64,000 nucleotides of DNA. It comes from Flaviramulus multivorans. Lineage in GTDB: Bacteria; Bacteroidota; Bacteroidia; Flavobacteriales; Flavobacteriaceae. Below are positions 43,701 to 52,898 of this stretch, one piece after another. Every line of letters begins with the position of its first letter. Position 1 is the first letter of the stretch. The stretch covers positions 62,001-126,000 of the forward strand of contig NZ_JAKKDV010000005.1 of the NCBI RefSeq assembly GCF_021728415.1. Direction: 5' to 3'. Both the position numbers and the translations under genes were made by a program. The notes beneath the pieces were generated by a model. That model had not been told where the DNA came from. It worked only from the letters and a program-made list of their open reading frames with translations, and did no database searches.

Positions 43701-46109
43701 TTAGTTTCTTAATGGTTTTCCTTTAGTTAGCATGTGTTGGATACGTTCTAAGGTTTTTCTTTCTGTACACAATGATAAAAAGGCTTCACGCTCTAGGTCT
43801 AGCAAATATTGTTCTGTTACAAGTGTAGGTTCAGATAAATCGCCACCAGCCATTACATATGCTAATTTGTTTGCGATTTTCTTATCATGTTCAGAGATAT
43901 AATTACTATCTTCCATAGCATCAGTTCCAACTAAAAACATACCTAATGCTTGTTTACCAAGTACTTTTATATCTTTACGTTTAACTGGTTGTGTGTAGCC
44001 TGCATCTGCCATTAATTTTGCATGCGCTTTGGCAACAGCTATTTGCCTATCTTTATTTACAACTACTAAATCTTTTCCTGTTTGAAGTACACCTAAATCA
44101 AATGCTTCGTATGCTGAAGTTGATACTTTAGCCATACCTATTGTTAAGAAGTACTCTTGAAGAATATTCAGTTCAACATCACCCTTTCGAAATAAATCCT
44201 GAGCTCTTAATGCCATTTCTTTAGAACCTCCACCACCTGGAATAACACCAACACCAAACTCAACAAGCCCCATGTAAGTTTCAGCCGCCGCTACAACTTT
44301 ATCAGCATGCATAGATAACTCACAAGCGCCTCCTAAACTCATACCATGAGGAGCAGAAACTGTCGGAATTGCTGAATAGCGCATACGCATCATAGTATCT
44401 TGGAAGTATTTTATAGCCATATTAAGCTCGTCGTATTCTTGCTCTGCAGCCATCATAAAAATCATACCAATATTGGCACCAACTGAGAAGTTTGCACCTT
44501 GATTTCCGATAACTAATCCTGCAAAATCTTTCTCCGCTAAATCTATTGCTTTGTTTAATCCAGCTAAAACGTCACCACCAATAGTGTTCATTTTAGATTG
44601 AAACTCACAATTTAGGATGCCATCCCCTAAATCTTCAATAACAACTCCTGAGTTTTTAAATACTTCATTTGATTTTCTGATATTATCTAAAATAATAAAC
44701 GCATCTTGACCAGGAATTTTAGTTTGTATTTTTGATGGAATATCATAGAAATAGGAAGCTCCTTCTTTAACTGTATAAAAAGAGTTGGTACCTGAAGCTA
44801 ACATTTCAGTAACCCAAGCTGAAGGCTCTAACCCTTCAGCTTTCATTAACTCGATACCTTTTTCTACTCCAATAGCGTCCCAAATCTGGAAAGGACCGTG
44901 CTCCCAACCAAAACCTGCTTTCATAGCGTCATCTATTTTGTAAAGCTCATCTGTAATTTCTGGAATTCTGTTAGAAACGTATGCAAATAGTGCAGCAAAA
45001 CTTTTACGATAAAATTCACCTGCTTTATCTTTTCCGGACACTAAAACTTTAAAACGATCAACTACTTTATCAATAGTTTTAGTAAGTTCTAAGGTTGCAA
45101 ATTTCGCACGCTTGTTTGGTCTATATTCTAAAGTATTGAGATCTAAAGAAAGTATGTCTTTACTGCCATCGGCGTTTCTAACTAATTTATAAAAACCTTG
45201 TCCTGTTTTGCTTCCTAACCATTTATTTTCCATCATGGTATTGATGAAATCTGGTAGTTTAAAAAGTTCTAAACGTTCGTCGTCAGGACAATTTTCTCTT
45301 ATTCCGTTTGCAACATGAACTAAGGTGTCTAAACCAACAACATCAACAGTTCTGAAAGTTGCAGATTTTGGACGACCGATTACAGGTCCTGATAATTTAT
45401 CGACTTCTTCAATAGTTAAGTCTAAGTCTTTAACAGCGTGAAATAAACTCTGAATACTAAAAATTCCAATTCTATTGCCAATAAAAGCAGGCGTGTCTTT
45501 AGCAACTACCGAGGTTTTACCTAGGAATTTTTCGCCGTATTCATTTAAGAAATTTAAAACAGAAGCATCAGTTTTTGGACCAGGAATAATTTCGAATAAT
45601 TTTAAGTATCGCGCAGGATTGAAAAAGTGTGTTCCACAGAAATGTTTTTGAAAATCGTCAGAACGTCCTTCACTCATAAACTTAATAGGAATACCTGAGG
45701 TATTACTTGTAATTAAGGTGCCAGGAGTTCTGTATTTTTCGAGTTTCTCAAAAACTTGTTGTTTGATATCTAAACGTTCAACAACAACTTCCATAATCCA
45801 ATCTACATTGGCAACCTTGGCAATATCGTCTTCGAGATTACCGGTTGTAATTCTGCTAGCAAAGGATTGATGATAAATAGGAGAGGGTTTAGATTTTAAT
45901 GAAGCAGTAAGTGAATCGTTAACAATACGATTTCTTACAATTTTGTCTTCGAGTGTTAAGCCTTTAGCTTTTTCAGTATCATTTAATTCTCTTGGAACGA
46001 TATCTAATAACAAGACATCAACACCAATATTGGCGAAATGGCATGCGATACCGCTTCCCATGATTCCAGAACCAACTATGGCTACTTTTTTAATTCTACG
46101 TTTATTCAT
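43701..46109 (-). CDS. fadN: 3-hydroxyacyl-CoA dehydrogenase/enoyl-CoA hydratase (FadN-type)
   Basis: Bifunctional beta-oxidation enzyme, 802 residues. The NAD-binding dehydrogenase comes first (GSGIMGSG at 13-20; FNPARYLKLFEIIPG; C-terminal HAD domain to about 470), and the crotonase domain lies at about 510-720 (NFSVGANIG, PHGMSLGGACELSMHADK, GVGVIPGGGGSKE). This order is that of B. subtilis FadN and opposite to E. coli FadB. It follows the MarR gene by 1 bp. The operon order fadN-fadA-fadE also mirrors B. subtilis, though there the repressor is a TetR protein. Confidence 0.95.
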   Translation of the reverse strand: MNKRRIKKVAIVGSGIMGSGIACHFANIGVDVLLLDIVPRELNDTEKAKGLTLEDKIVRNRIVNDSLTASLKSKPSPIYHQSFASRITTGNLEDDIAKVANVDWIMEVVVERLDIKQQVFEKLEKYRTPGTLITSNTSGIPIKFMSEGRSDDFQKHFCGTHFFNPARYLKLFEIIPGPKTDASVLNFLNEYGEKFLGKTSVVAKDTPAFIGNRIGIFSIQSLFHAVKDLDLTIEEVDKLSGPVIGRPKSATFRTVDVVGLDTLVHVANGIRENCPDDERLELFKLPDFINTMMENKWLGSKTGQGFYKLVRNADGSKDILSLDLNTLEYRPNKRAKFATLELTKTIDKVVDRFKVLVSGKDKAGEFYRKSFAALFAYVSNRIPEITDELYKIDDAMKAGFGWEHGPFQIWDAIGVEKGIELMKAEGLEPSAWVTEMLASGTNSFYTVKEGASYFYDIPSKIQTKIPGQDAFIILDNIRKSNEVFKNSGVVIEDLGDGILNCEFQSKMNTIGGDVLAGLNKAIDLAEKDFAGLVIGNQGANFSVGANIGMIFMMAAEQEYDELNMAIKYFQDTMMRMRYSAIPTVSAPHGMSLGGACELSMHADKVVAAAETYMGLVEFGVGVIPGGGGSKEMALRAQDLFRKGDVELNILQEYFLTIGMAKVSTSAYEAFDLGVLQTGKDLVVVNKDRQIAVAKAHAKLMADAGYTQPVKRKDIKVLGKQALGMFLVGTDAMEDSNYISEHDKKIANKLAYVMAGGDLSEPTLVTEQYLLDLEREAFLSLCTERKTLERIQHMLTKGKPLRN

Positions 46110-46110
46110 T

Positions 46111-46566
46111 TTATTTTAAACTACTATCTGTTTGATTGTATATTTTTTTGTTTGAAATCATTTCATTTATAAGTTCAGAAACTTCAAAAAAGTGTTTTAA
46201 CTTTTCTTCTGAAACATTTTTTTTAATGGTTTCATTAAATGTGAGAACTTTTTCTTTTGAATATGCTCTTTTCTCTCTACCAAAGGGTGTTAACCTAATA
46301 ATTACTCCACGACCATCTTCAGGGTTTGGATGCCTTTCTATTAAATCATTTTTTTCCATAGTTTTTAATATTCTCGATAGGCTTGTTGCTTCCATTCCCA
46401 TTTTTGGACCCAAGGCTGTTGATGAGGTTCCTTTCTCAGGATCTATACTTAATAAAGTAAAACCTGTTGCCATTGTACTTTCAAATTTTGCAGCTTCTTC
46501 GTTATACATTTTTTGAACTGCGAGCCAAGTGGTTCTTAGTACATATTCAATGGTTTTGTCTTTCAT
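46111..46566 (-). CDS. MarR-family repressor of the fad operon
   Basis: 151-residue winged-helix regulator; DNA-binding region about 50-105 (ALGPKMGMEATSLSRILKTMEKNDLIERHPNPEDGR contains the recognition helix and the DGRG wing). First gene of the beta-oxidation operon, 1 bp before fadN. A 24-bp perfect palindrome lies just upstream of its -7 box, the expected place for an autorepressor. Ligand is probably a long-chain acyl-CoA, by analogy with other fad regulators; that is inference. Confidence 0.9.
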   Translation of the reverse strand: MKDKTIEYVLRTTWLAVQKMYNEEAAKFESTMATGFTLLSIDPEKGTSSTALGPKMGMEATSLSRILKTMEKNDLIERHPNPEDGRGVIIRLTPFGREKRAYSKEKVLTFNETIKKNVSEEKLKHFFEVSELINEMISNKKIYNQTDSSLK

Positions 46567-46585
46567 AAGGTTTGATTAGTGTGTT

Positions 46586-46593
46586 CAAATATA
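46586..46593 (-). promoter_or_regulatory. -7 promoter box of the marR-fad operon
   Basis: Minus strand TATATTTG, exact TAnnTTTG, 19 bp before the MarR ATG. Confidence 0.7.
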
Positions 46594-46599
46594 ATAAAA

Positions 46600-46623
46600 A
46601 TTTATTATGCATGCATAATAAAT
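46600..46623. promoter_or_regulatory. 24-bp perfect palindrome, candidate MarR operator
   Basis: Fully symmetric, with centre TTATGCATGCATAA. It begins 6 bp upstream of the -7 box and so covers the -33 region. Position, symmetry and the adjacent MarR gene make it the likely operator. Confidence 0.7.
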
Positions 46624-46632
46624 GTGCAAAAA

Positions 46633-46660
46633 AATACACCTCTGAGATAAGAGGTGTATT
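46633..46660 (-). terminator. Terminator of the small membrane protein gene
   Basis: Perfect arms AATACACCTC and GAGGTGTATT with an 8-nt loop, followed on the minus strand by a run of T, 24 bp after the stop at 46685. Confidence 0.88.
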
Positions 46661-46684
46661 ATTAATATGATTTTTTTAAAAGTG

Positions 46685-47077
46685 TTATTGTGTTTTGCCA
46701 ATAACCAGCGCTATAACAGCACCAATAATGGCAGACATAACAATTGATATTGCCATATCTATAGCTACTAAACCAAATGCAGCATCAGGGTTAAAGGCTA
46801 AATCAAAAAAGTGATGAAATAGACCAACAAATAGCCCTATTATGGCTCCCGCTTTAGCACCGGTAACAGCTGTTGAAATTTGGGCCCACTGTGTAAAAAT
46901 ATAAGATACAAATAACCCAAAAGTTAAACAACCGAGAAAGATGAATAACATGGCTTGAGAGTTTTCATCTGGCTGAGGAAATGTATTTTTAAATATCATT
47001 CCATAAAATAACCACCCTAATAAGAAATCGGCAATGCCGCCGACAACACCTGCAATTAAGAAACTTTTTGTTTTCAT
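46685..47077 (-). CDS. Small four-helix membrane protein, unknown function
   Basis: 130 residues with four predicted membrane helices (about 5-27, 43-65, 73-92, 103-126), rich in Gly and Ala, and a FHHFFDLAFNPDAAFG loop between helices three and four. The layout resembles DUF1761-type membrane proteins, but I cannot assign it firmly. Flanked on both sides by strong terminators, so it is a single-gene unit. No neighbour suggests a role; the fad genes on either side are separately transcribed. Confidence 0.75.
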   Translation of the reverse strand: MKTKSFLIAGVVGGIADFLLGWLFYGMIFKNTFPQPDENSQAMLFIFLGCLTFGLFVSYIFTQWAQISTAVTGAKAGAIIGLFVGLFHHFFDLAFNPDAAFGLVAIDMAISIVMSAIIGAVIALVIGKTQ

Positions 47078-47114
47078 TTTGTTAAATTAATTAGTTAGTT
47101 GAAAATAAAAGTAT

Positions 47115-47165
47115 AAAAAAAACACTAAATCTGTAAAAAATACTTGTATTTTTTACAGATTTAGT
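47115..47165 (-). terminator. Long perfect hairpin terminator after the acyl-CoA synthetase gene
   Basis: Arms of 20 bp, ACTAAATCTGTAAAAAATAC (47124-47143) and its exact complement (47146-47165), separated by 2 nt and followed on the minus strand by eight T (47115-47122). It lies 42 bp past the stop at 47208. Confidence 0.85.
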
Positions 47166-47207
47166 AGAAATTAAATATAATTGGTAAGGATAAGATATTG
47201 AACTTTT

Positions 47208-48980
47208 TTAAGTTCTATAAATTTTTTCAACAAGTTGTTGATACTTCGCTTTTATGATATCTCGTTTCATTTTTAGCGTTGGCGTAAGGTGTCCAGCATC
47301 TATAGACCAAATTTCAGGAGTTAATTCAAACTTTTTGATTTGCTCCCATTTACCAAACTTAGCATTGCATTTATCAACTTCTTTTTGGATTCGTGATTGT
47401 ATGATTTCAGAGTTTGAGATATCTGCAATTGAATTTCCAATAGACATATTTTTCCGTTTTGCCCAATCATTAATAAACTCAAAATTAGGCTGTATTAAAG
47501 CTGCAGGCATTTTTTCACCTTCTCCAATAACCATCACCTGTTCTATAAAACGAGATTGTTTTAATTCGTTTTCTAATAGCGTTGGAATAACATATTTACC
47601 GCCAGATGTTTTAAACATTTCTTTTTTGCGACCAGTAATTTTTAAAAAACCATCTGCATCAATTTCGCCTTTATCGCCTGTGTGAAAATGATCACCAGTC
47701 ATGACACTAGCGGTTTTTTCATCATCTTTATAATAACCCATCATTACATTTGGACCTTTTATTAAGATTTCTCCATCTTCTGCAATTTTTACTTCCACAT
47801 TGTCTATGGGTTTTCCAACGGTACCAACTTTAAATAAATGACCTTCATATTTTCCAACAGAAACAACCGGTGAAGTTTCTGTTAAACCATATCCTTCCAT
47901 AACATGCATGCCAGAAGCACAAAATATTCTTGCTAAACGAGGTTGCAAAGGAGCACTTCCTGAAACCATGGTGTATAACTCACCACCTAGTGCAGCACGC
48001 CATTTACTGAAAATCAACTTGCTAGCAATACTTAGTTTAAATTCATACCAAGCTCCATTTTGTCTGTAAGGTTCCCATTGCTCTCCTAAGCTAACAGCCC
48101 AATAAAACAATGTTTTCTTTAAGCCAGATAGTTCCTCAGCCTTAGCCATGATTTTGTCATAAACTTTTTCAAGCAACCTTGGAACAACACTCATTAGGTT
48201 TGGCTTTATTTCTTTGGCATTGTCACCTATTTTATCAATACTCTCAGCGAAATAAATGGAGGTTCCAGCATATTGATATATGTAAATAAGTACACGCTCA
48301 AAAATATGACAAATGGGTAAAAAACTTAAAACCCTAGTTTTATTATCTTTTAGTGGAACTCTTGGAAAACTATCTAAAACATTACTGGTTATATTCCAAT
48401 GTGAAAGCATAACGCCTTTGGGTTTTCCTGTAGTACCAGAAGTGTATATAATGGTAGCTAAATCTTCAGGTTTTACGGCATTTTTTCTAGCTTCAACGTC
48501 ATTTTGGTTTGATGTATCTTTACCTAATTCAAATAATTCTGAATAGTGCTTGCAGCCTTCTATATGATCAAATGAATAAACCTCTTTTAACTTGGTGTTG
48601 GCTTTTACTTTATTAACTTTTTCAAGTACTTCTTCATCAGAAACAAAGCAATAAATAGATTCACTATGATTAAGAACATACTCATAATCTTCAGCGCAAA
48701 TAGTAGGGTAAATGGGGATGTTTTGCGCACCAATTTGTAAAACTCCAACATCCATTATATTCCATTCGGTTCTGTTATTAGATGAAATAACAGCTATTTT
48801 ATCATTCTTTTTAACGCCCAATCTTAACAAAGCTCTACTTATACAATTAGCCTTATCAATATACTCTTGGGTTGAAGTTTTAACCCATTCTCCGTTATAT
48901 TTTGTAACTAGCGCTGCTGCATTAGGTTTGTTTTCTAATTGATAATAAGCAAAGTCAAAAAGTCTTTTTATTTCAGTCAT
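47208..48980 (-). CDS. Long-chain fatty-acid--CoA ligase
   Basis: AMP-forming acyl-CoA synthetase of 590 residues that activates fatty acids before beta-oxidation or lipid synthesis. The nucleotide motif IIYTSGTTGKPKGVMLSH (about 180-200), the GYGLTETSPV motif, the TGDKGEID hinge region and a C-terminal lysine domain (LTPTLKMKR) are all present. It is of the FadD/FAA (FadD15-like) length class. It lies close to the MarR-fad operon but is separated by its own terminator and the small membrane gene. No MarR-type palindrome is visible upstream. Confidence 0.94.
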   Translation of the reverse strand: MTEIKRLFDFAYYQLENKPNAAALVTKYNGEWVKTSTQEYIDKANCISRALLRLGVKKNDKIAVISSNNRTEWNIMDVGVLQIGAQNIPIYPTICAEDYEYVLNHSESIYCFVSDEEVLEKVNKVKANTKLKEVYSFDHIEGCKHYSELFELGKDTSNQNDVEARKNAVKPEDLATIIYTSGTTGKPKGVMLSHWNITSNVLDSFPRVPLKDNKTRVLSFLPICHIFERVLIYIYQYAGTSIYFAESIDKIGDNAKEIKPNLMSVVPRLLEKVYDKIMAKAEELSGLKKTLFYWAVSLGEQWEPYRQNGAWYEFKLSIASKLIFSKWRAALGGELYTMVSGSAPLQPRLARIFCASGMHVMEGYGLTETSPVVSVGKYEGHLFKVGTVGKPIDNVEVKIAEDGEILIKGPNVMMGYYKDDEKTASVMTGDHFHTGDKGEIDADGFLKITGRKKEMFKTSGGKYVIPTLLENELKQSRFIEQVMVIGEGEKMPAALIQPNFEFINDWAKRKNMSIGNSIADISNSEIIQSRIQKEVDKCNAKFGKWEQIKKFELTPEIWSIDAGHLTPTLKMKRDIIKAKYQQLVEKIYRT

Positions 48981-49044
48981 TCAATCTTTAGTATAGTTGG
49001 TAACGCAAAGTATGAAATTAAATGTTATTTTCAAATAAGGCATA

Positions 49045-49076
49045 AAAAAAGGAGTCTTTGCCAAAACTCCTTTTTT
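49045..49076 (-). terminator. Terminator of purL
   Basis: Arms AAAAAAGGAGT (49045-49055) and ACTCCTTTTTT (49066-49076) with a 10-nt loop, 15 bp after the purL stop. Confidence 0.9.
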
Positions 49077-49091
49077 ATATAAGAATACTGT

Positions 49092-52000
49092 TTAATTATT
49101 TTCAATCCACTTTCTAGCATTTACAAATGCTTCCAGCCAAGGCGTTACTTCGTCTTTTCTATTATCAGGATAATGTGCCCAATTCCATTGAAAGGTTGAA
49201 CGCTCAATATGAGGCATAGTTACTAAATGTCTTCCTGTTTTATCACACAGCATAGCTGTATTAAAGTCTGAACCATTTGGGTTGTGTGGATAACCTTCAT
49301 ATGCATATTTAGCAACAATATGATATTTGTCTTCTGAATAAGGTAAGCTAAATTTTCCTTCACCATGACTAATCCAAACACCTAAAGTAGTTCCTGCTAG
49401 AGTGGATAACATTACAGAATTATTTTCTTGAACTTTTACAGATGTAAAGGCGCTTTCATGTTTGTGCGAATCGTTATAGGTCATTTTACCATGAACTTCG
49501 TGATCTGGATTTATTTCTTCAAGTTCCATGAATAACTGGCATCCGTTACAAATACCAACAGAGAGTGTGTCTTCTCTGTTAAAGAAGTTTTGAATTGCTT
49601 TATTGGCGCGTTCATTATATTTTATAGCACCTGCCCAACCTTTTGCAGAACCTAAAACATCACTATTACTAAAACCACCAACAGCTCCTAAAAATTGAAT
49701 ATCTTCTAGAGTTTCACGACCAGAGATTAAATCTGTCATATGCACGTCTTTCACATCAAAGCCTGCAAGATACATAGCGTTGGCCATTTCACGTTCAGAG
49801 TTGCTTCCTTTTTCTCGGAGAATAGCAGCTTTGGGTTTAGGTTTAGTTGTGCTTATTTTTGGTAAAATTCCAGTAAAATGTTTTGGAAACACATAGTTTA
49901 AAGGTTGATTTTTGTAGTTTTCAAATCTTGCTTTCGCTAAACCATTAGCTGTTTGTTTTTGGTCGAGTAGGAAAGAGGTTTTGTACCAGGTATCACGTAA
50001 TCTAGAAACGGTCATAGTAAACACATCCGTGTCATTGATAATGCTTAATACGTCACTTTCGGTTGCTTTTCCTATATTGAAATATGTAATTTCAGCATCA
50101 GCTAACACTTTTTCTACTGAGCTATCTTTAGCTTGAAAAACTATTCCAGAGTTTTCAGCAAATAGAATTTTAAATAAGTCTTTTTGATTTAAAGCTGAGA
50201 GATCTAATTCTGCTCCAAGATTAGCATCAGCAAAACACATTTCTAATAAGGTGGTAATCAAGCCACCTGAAGCTACATCATGTCCTGCAACAATCTTATC
50301 ATCTTTTATTAATTGTTGAATGATATTAAATGTGGATTTTACAAATTTAGAATCTGAGATTGAAGGCGTGTCGTTTCCAATTTTATTTATTATTTGAGCA
50401 AACGAACTTCCCCCTAATTTAAACTCATCTTGTGATAAATTGATATAATAAATATCACCAGCATTTTTCTTAAAAACGGGCTCTACAACTTTACTAATAT
50501 CATTACAGTTTCCAGCTGCAGAAATAATAACAGTACCTGGAGAAATTACTTCTTCGTTAGGATATTTCTGTTTCATAGACAAAGAATCTTTACCTGTTGG
50601 AACATTAATTCCTAAATCTATTGCATATTCAGAGACGGCTTGTACCGCTTCATATAAACGAGCATCTTCGCCTTCATTTTTGCATGGCCACATCCAGTTT
50701 GCAGATAATGAAACCGATTTTAACCCATCTTTTAAAGGTGCCCAAATAATATTGGTTAATGCTTCAGTAATTGCATTTCTACTTCCAGCTGTTGGATTAA
50801 TTAATCCTGAAATAGGAGCGTGACCAATAGATGTTGCGATGCCTTCTTTACCTTTATAATCTAAAGCCATGACACCAACATTATTTAGTGGTAATTGCAA
50901 TGGTCCTGCGCATTGCTGTTTAGCAACTTTCCCACCAACACAACGGTCTACTTTATTCGTCAACCAATCTTTACAAGCAACAGCCTCTAATTGTAGTAAT
51001 TGGTCTAAATAGTCGTAAAACTTGTCCTTATTATAAGTGATATCTCCATAATTCCTATCAACTGTTTTGTCAGTCATAATAGTTTTTGGCGAACTCCCAA
51101 ACATATCTTCCAAAGCTAAGTCCATCGGTTTATCACCTTTAGTTTTAGATTCAAAAGTAAATCGATGGTTACCTGTAACATCACCAACAGTGTACATTGG
51201 AGAGCGTTCACGTTCAGCAATTCGGTTTAAAGTGTCTAAATGCTTTTCGGCAATAACCAATCCCATGCGTTCTTGAGATTCGTTACCAATAATTTCTTTA
51301 GCTGATAATGTTGGATCCCCAACAGGTAATTTATCTAAATTGATAAGTCCACCGGTATCTTCAACTAATTCTGATAAACAGTTTAAATGTCCACCAGCAC
51401 CATGATCATGAATAGATACAATAAAATTCTCACCACTTTCTACCATGCCTCGTACTGCATTCGCAGCACGTTTTTGCATTTCTGGGTTTGAACGTTGAAC
51501 AGCATTTAATTCTATTCCAGTTGAGAATTCTCCTGTATCAGCTGATGAAACCGCAGCGCCTCCCATTCCAATTCGGTAATTTTCGCCACCAAGAATGACG
51601 ATTTTATCTCCAACTTTTGGTTTGTCTTTAAGTGCTTGGTCGGCTTTTCCATAACCTATACCTCCAGCTTGCATAATCACCTTGTCGAATCCAAGCTTTC
51701 GGGCATCTTCTTCATGTTCAAAAGTTAATACGGATCCACAAATTAAAGGTTGACCGAATTTGTTTCCAAAGTCTGATGCTCCATTACTTGCTTTTATTAA
51801 AATATCCATTGGTGTTTGATATAACCAAGGACGTTCTTCCATGTTTTGTTCCCAAGGGCGATTTTCTTCTAACCGCGAATAAGAAGTCATATATACAGCA
51901 GTTCCTGCTAGTGGTAATGATCCTTTTCCTCCAGCAAGCCTATCTCTAATTTCACCACCAGAGCCTGTTGCTGCGCCATTAAAAGGTTCAACAGTAGTAG

Positions 52001-52754
52001 GGAAGTTGTGAGTTTCTGCTTTTAAAGAAATTACAGAATCAAACTCCTCAGTTTGATAAAAGTCAGGTTTATCGGCAGTTTTTGGAGCAAATTGTTCTAC
52101 TCTTGGACCTTTTATAAAAGCCACATTGTCTTTATAAGCTGAAACAATATCATTTGGATGTTGTTTTGACGTTTCTTTAATCATTTTGAAAAGTGATGTT
52201 GGCTTTTCTATTCCATCAATTACAAAGGTTCCATTAAAGATTTTATGACGACAGTGCTCACTATTTACTTGAGAAAATCCGAAGACTTCCGAGTCCGTTA
52301 GTTTACGACCTATTTTTTTTGCAACACCTTCAAGATATTCAATCTCTTCATCACTTAGTGCTAAGCCTTCTTTTTGGTTGTAAGCTGAAATATTATCTAT
52401 TTCTAATATTGCGTCAGGTTGAATATTTATGGTAAACGATTCCTGATTTAATCTTTTGTATTTTTCAGAAATCATTGGGTCATAACCTTTAAAATCTTCA
52501 GCTACTGCCTTAAATTCTTCAATACGAATGATTCCCTCAATCCCCATATTTTGTGTAATCTCAACAGCGTTGGTACTCCAAGGTGTTATCATTGCCGCAC
52601 GAGGACCAACAAAAAAAGCATCGAGAGATGCTTGTTCTATTTTTGGTTGGTTGCCAAATAACCATACTAATTTATTGATGGTTTCAGTTGATAATTCTTT
52701 TGTTGTTTGAACAGCAAATACCTTACTGTTTGTGTTTCCAAAGAAATGAATCAT
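49092..52754 (-). CDS. purL: Phosphoribosylformylglycinamidine synthase, single-chain
   Basis: Fourth step of purine synthesis: FGAR plus glutamine and ATP to FGAM. The 1220-residue chain joins an N-terminal PurS-like part, two AIR-synthase-like ATP-binding halves (for example LKAETHNFPTTVEPFNGAATG; HDHGAGG) and a C-terminal class I glutamine amidotransferase (about 950-1220) with nucleophile Cys in GICNGCQLFME and His in PHIERSTFQW. This is the large form of proteobacteria and many Bacteroidota, not the PurSQL three-part form. Single-gene unit with a good -7 box and terminator. No PurR or riboswitch signature seen. Confidence 0.97.
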   Translation of the reverse strand: MIHFFGNTNSKVFAVQTTKELSTETINKLVWLFGNQPKIEQASLDAFFVGPRAAMITPWSTNAVEITQNMGIEGIIRIEEFKAVAEDFKGYDPMISEKYKRLNQESFTINIQPDAILEIDNISAYNQKEGLALSDEEIEYLEGVAKKIGRKLTDSEVFGFSQVNSEHCRHKIFNGTFVIDGIEKPTSLFKMIKETSKQHPNDIVSAYKDNVAFIKGPRVEQFAPKTADKPDFYQTEEFDSVISLKAETHNFPTTVEPFNGAATGSGGEIRDRLAGGKGSLPLAGTAVYMTSYSRLEENRPWEQNMEERPWLYQTPMDILIKASNGASDFGNKFGQPLICGSVLTFEHEEDARKLGFDKVIMQAGGIGYGKADQALKDKPKVGDKIVILGGENYRIGMGGAAVSSADTGEFSTGIELNAVQRSNPEMQKRAANAVRGMVESGENFIVSIHDHGAGGHLNCLSELVEDTGGLINLDKLPVGDPTLSAKEIIGNESQERMGLVIAEKHLDTLNRIAERERSPMYTVGDVTGNHRFTFESKTKGDKPMDLALEDMFGSSPKTIMTDKTVDRNYGDITYNKDKFYDYLDQLLQLEAVACKDWLTNKVDRCVGGKVAKQQCAGPLQLPLNNVGVMALDYKGKEGIATSIGHAPISGLINPTAGSRNAITEALTNIIWAPLKDGLKSVSLSANWMWPCKNEGEDARLYEAVQAVSEYAIDLGINVPTGKDSLSMKQKYPNEEVISPGTVIISAAGNCNDISKVVEPVFKKNAGDIYYINLSQDEFKLGGSSFAQIINKIGNDTPSISDSKFVKSTFNIIQQLIKDDKIVAGHDVASGGLITTLLEMCFADANLGAELDLSALNQKDLFKILFAENSGIVFQAKDSSVEKVLADAEITYFNIGKATESDVLSIINDTDVFTMTVSRLRDTWYKTSFLLDQKQTANGLAKARFENYKNQPLNYVFPKHFTGILPKISTTKPKPKAAILREKGSNSEREMANAMYLAGFDVKDVHMTDLISGRETLEDIQFLGAVGGFSNSDVLGSAKGWAGAIKYNERANKAIQNFFNREDTLSVGICNGCQLFMELEEINPDHEVHGKMTYNDSHKHESAFTSVKVQENNSVMLSTLAGTTLGVWISHGEGKFSLPYSEDKYHIVAKYAYEGYPHNPNGSDFNTAMLCDKTGRHLVTMPHIERSTFQWNWAHYPDNRKDEVTPWLEAFVNARKWIENN

Positions 52755-52786
52755 TAGGTCTTATGTTTGTGAGTTTAAAGAAAGTG

Positions 52787-52794
52787 CAAATTTA
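52787..52794 (-). promoter_or_regulatory. -7 promoter box of purL
   Basis: Minus strand TAAATTTG, exact TAnnTTTG, 32 bp before the purL ATG. Confidence 0.6.
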
Positions 52795-52869
52795 CTTTTT
52801 TTCAACGTAATTACATCTAAATATGGTATTGAAAATTTAGAGTTATTCACTATGTTTTGAACATAAAAA

Positions 52870-52891
52870 AAGCGACTGTTTGGAGCCGCTT
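52870..52891 (-). terminator. Terminator of the endonuclease gene
   Basis: Minus-strand stem AAGCGGCT with AGTCGCTT (one G-U pair), 6-nt loop, followed by seven T, 7 bp after the stop at 52899. Confidence 0.8.
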
Positions 52892-52898
52892 AAATTAC

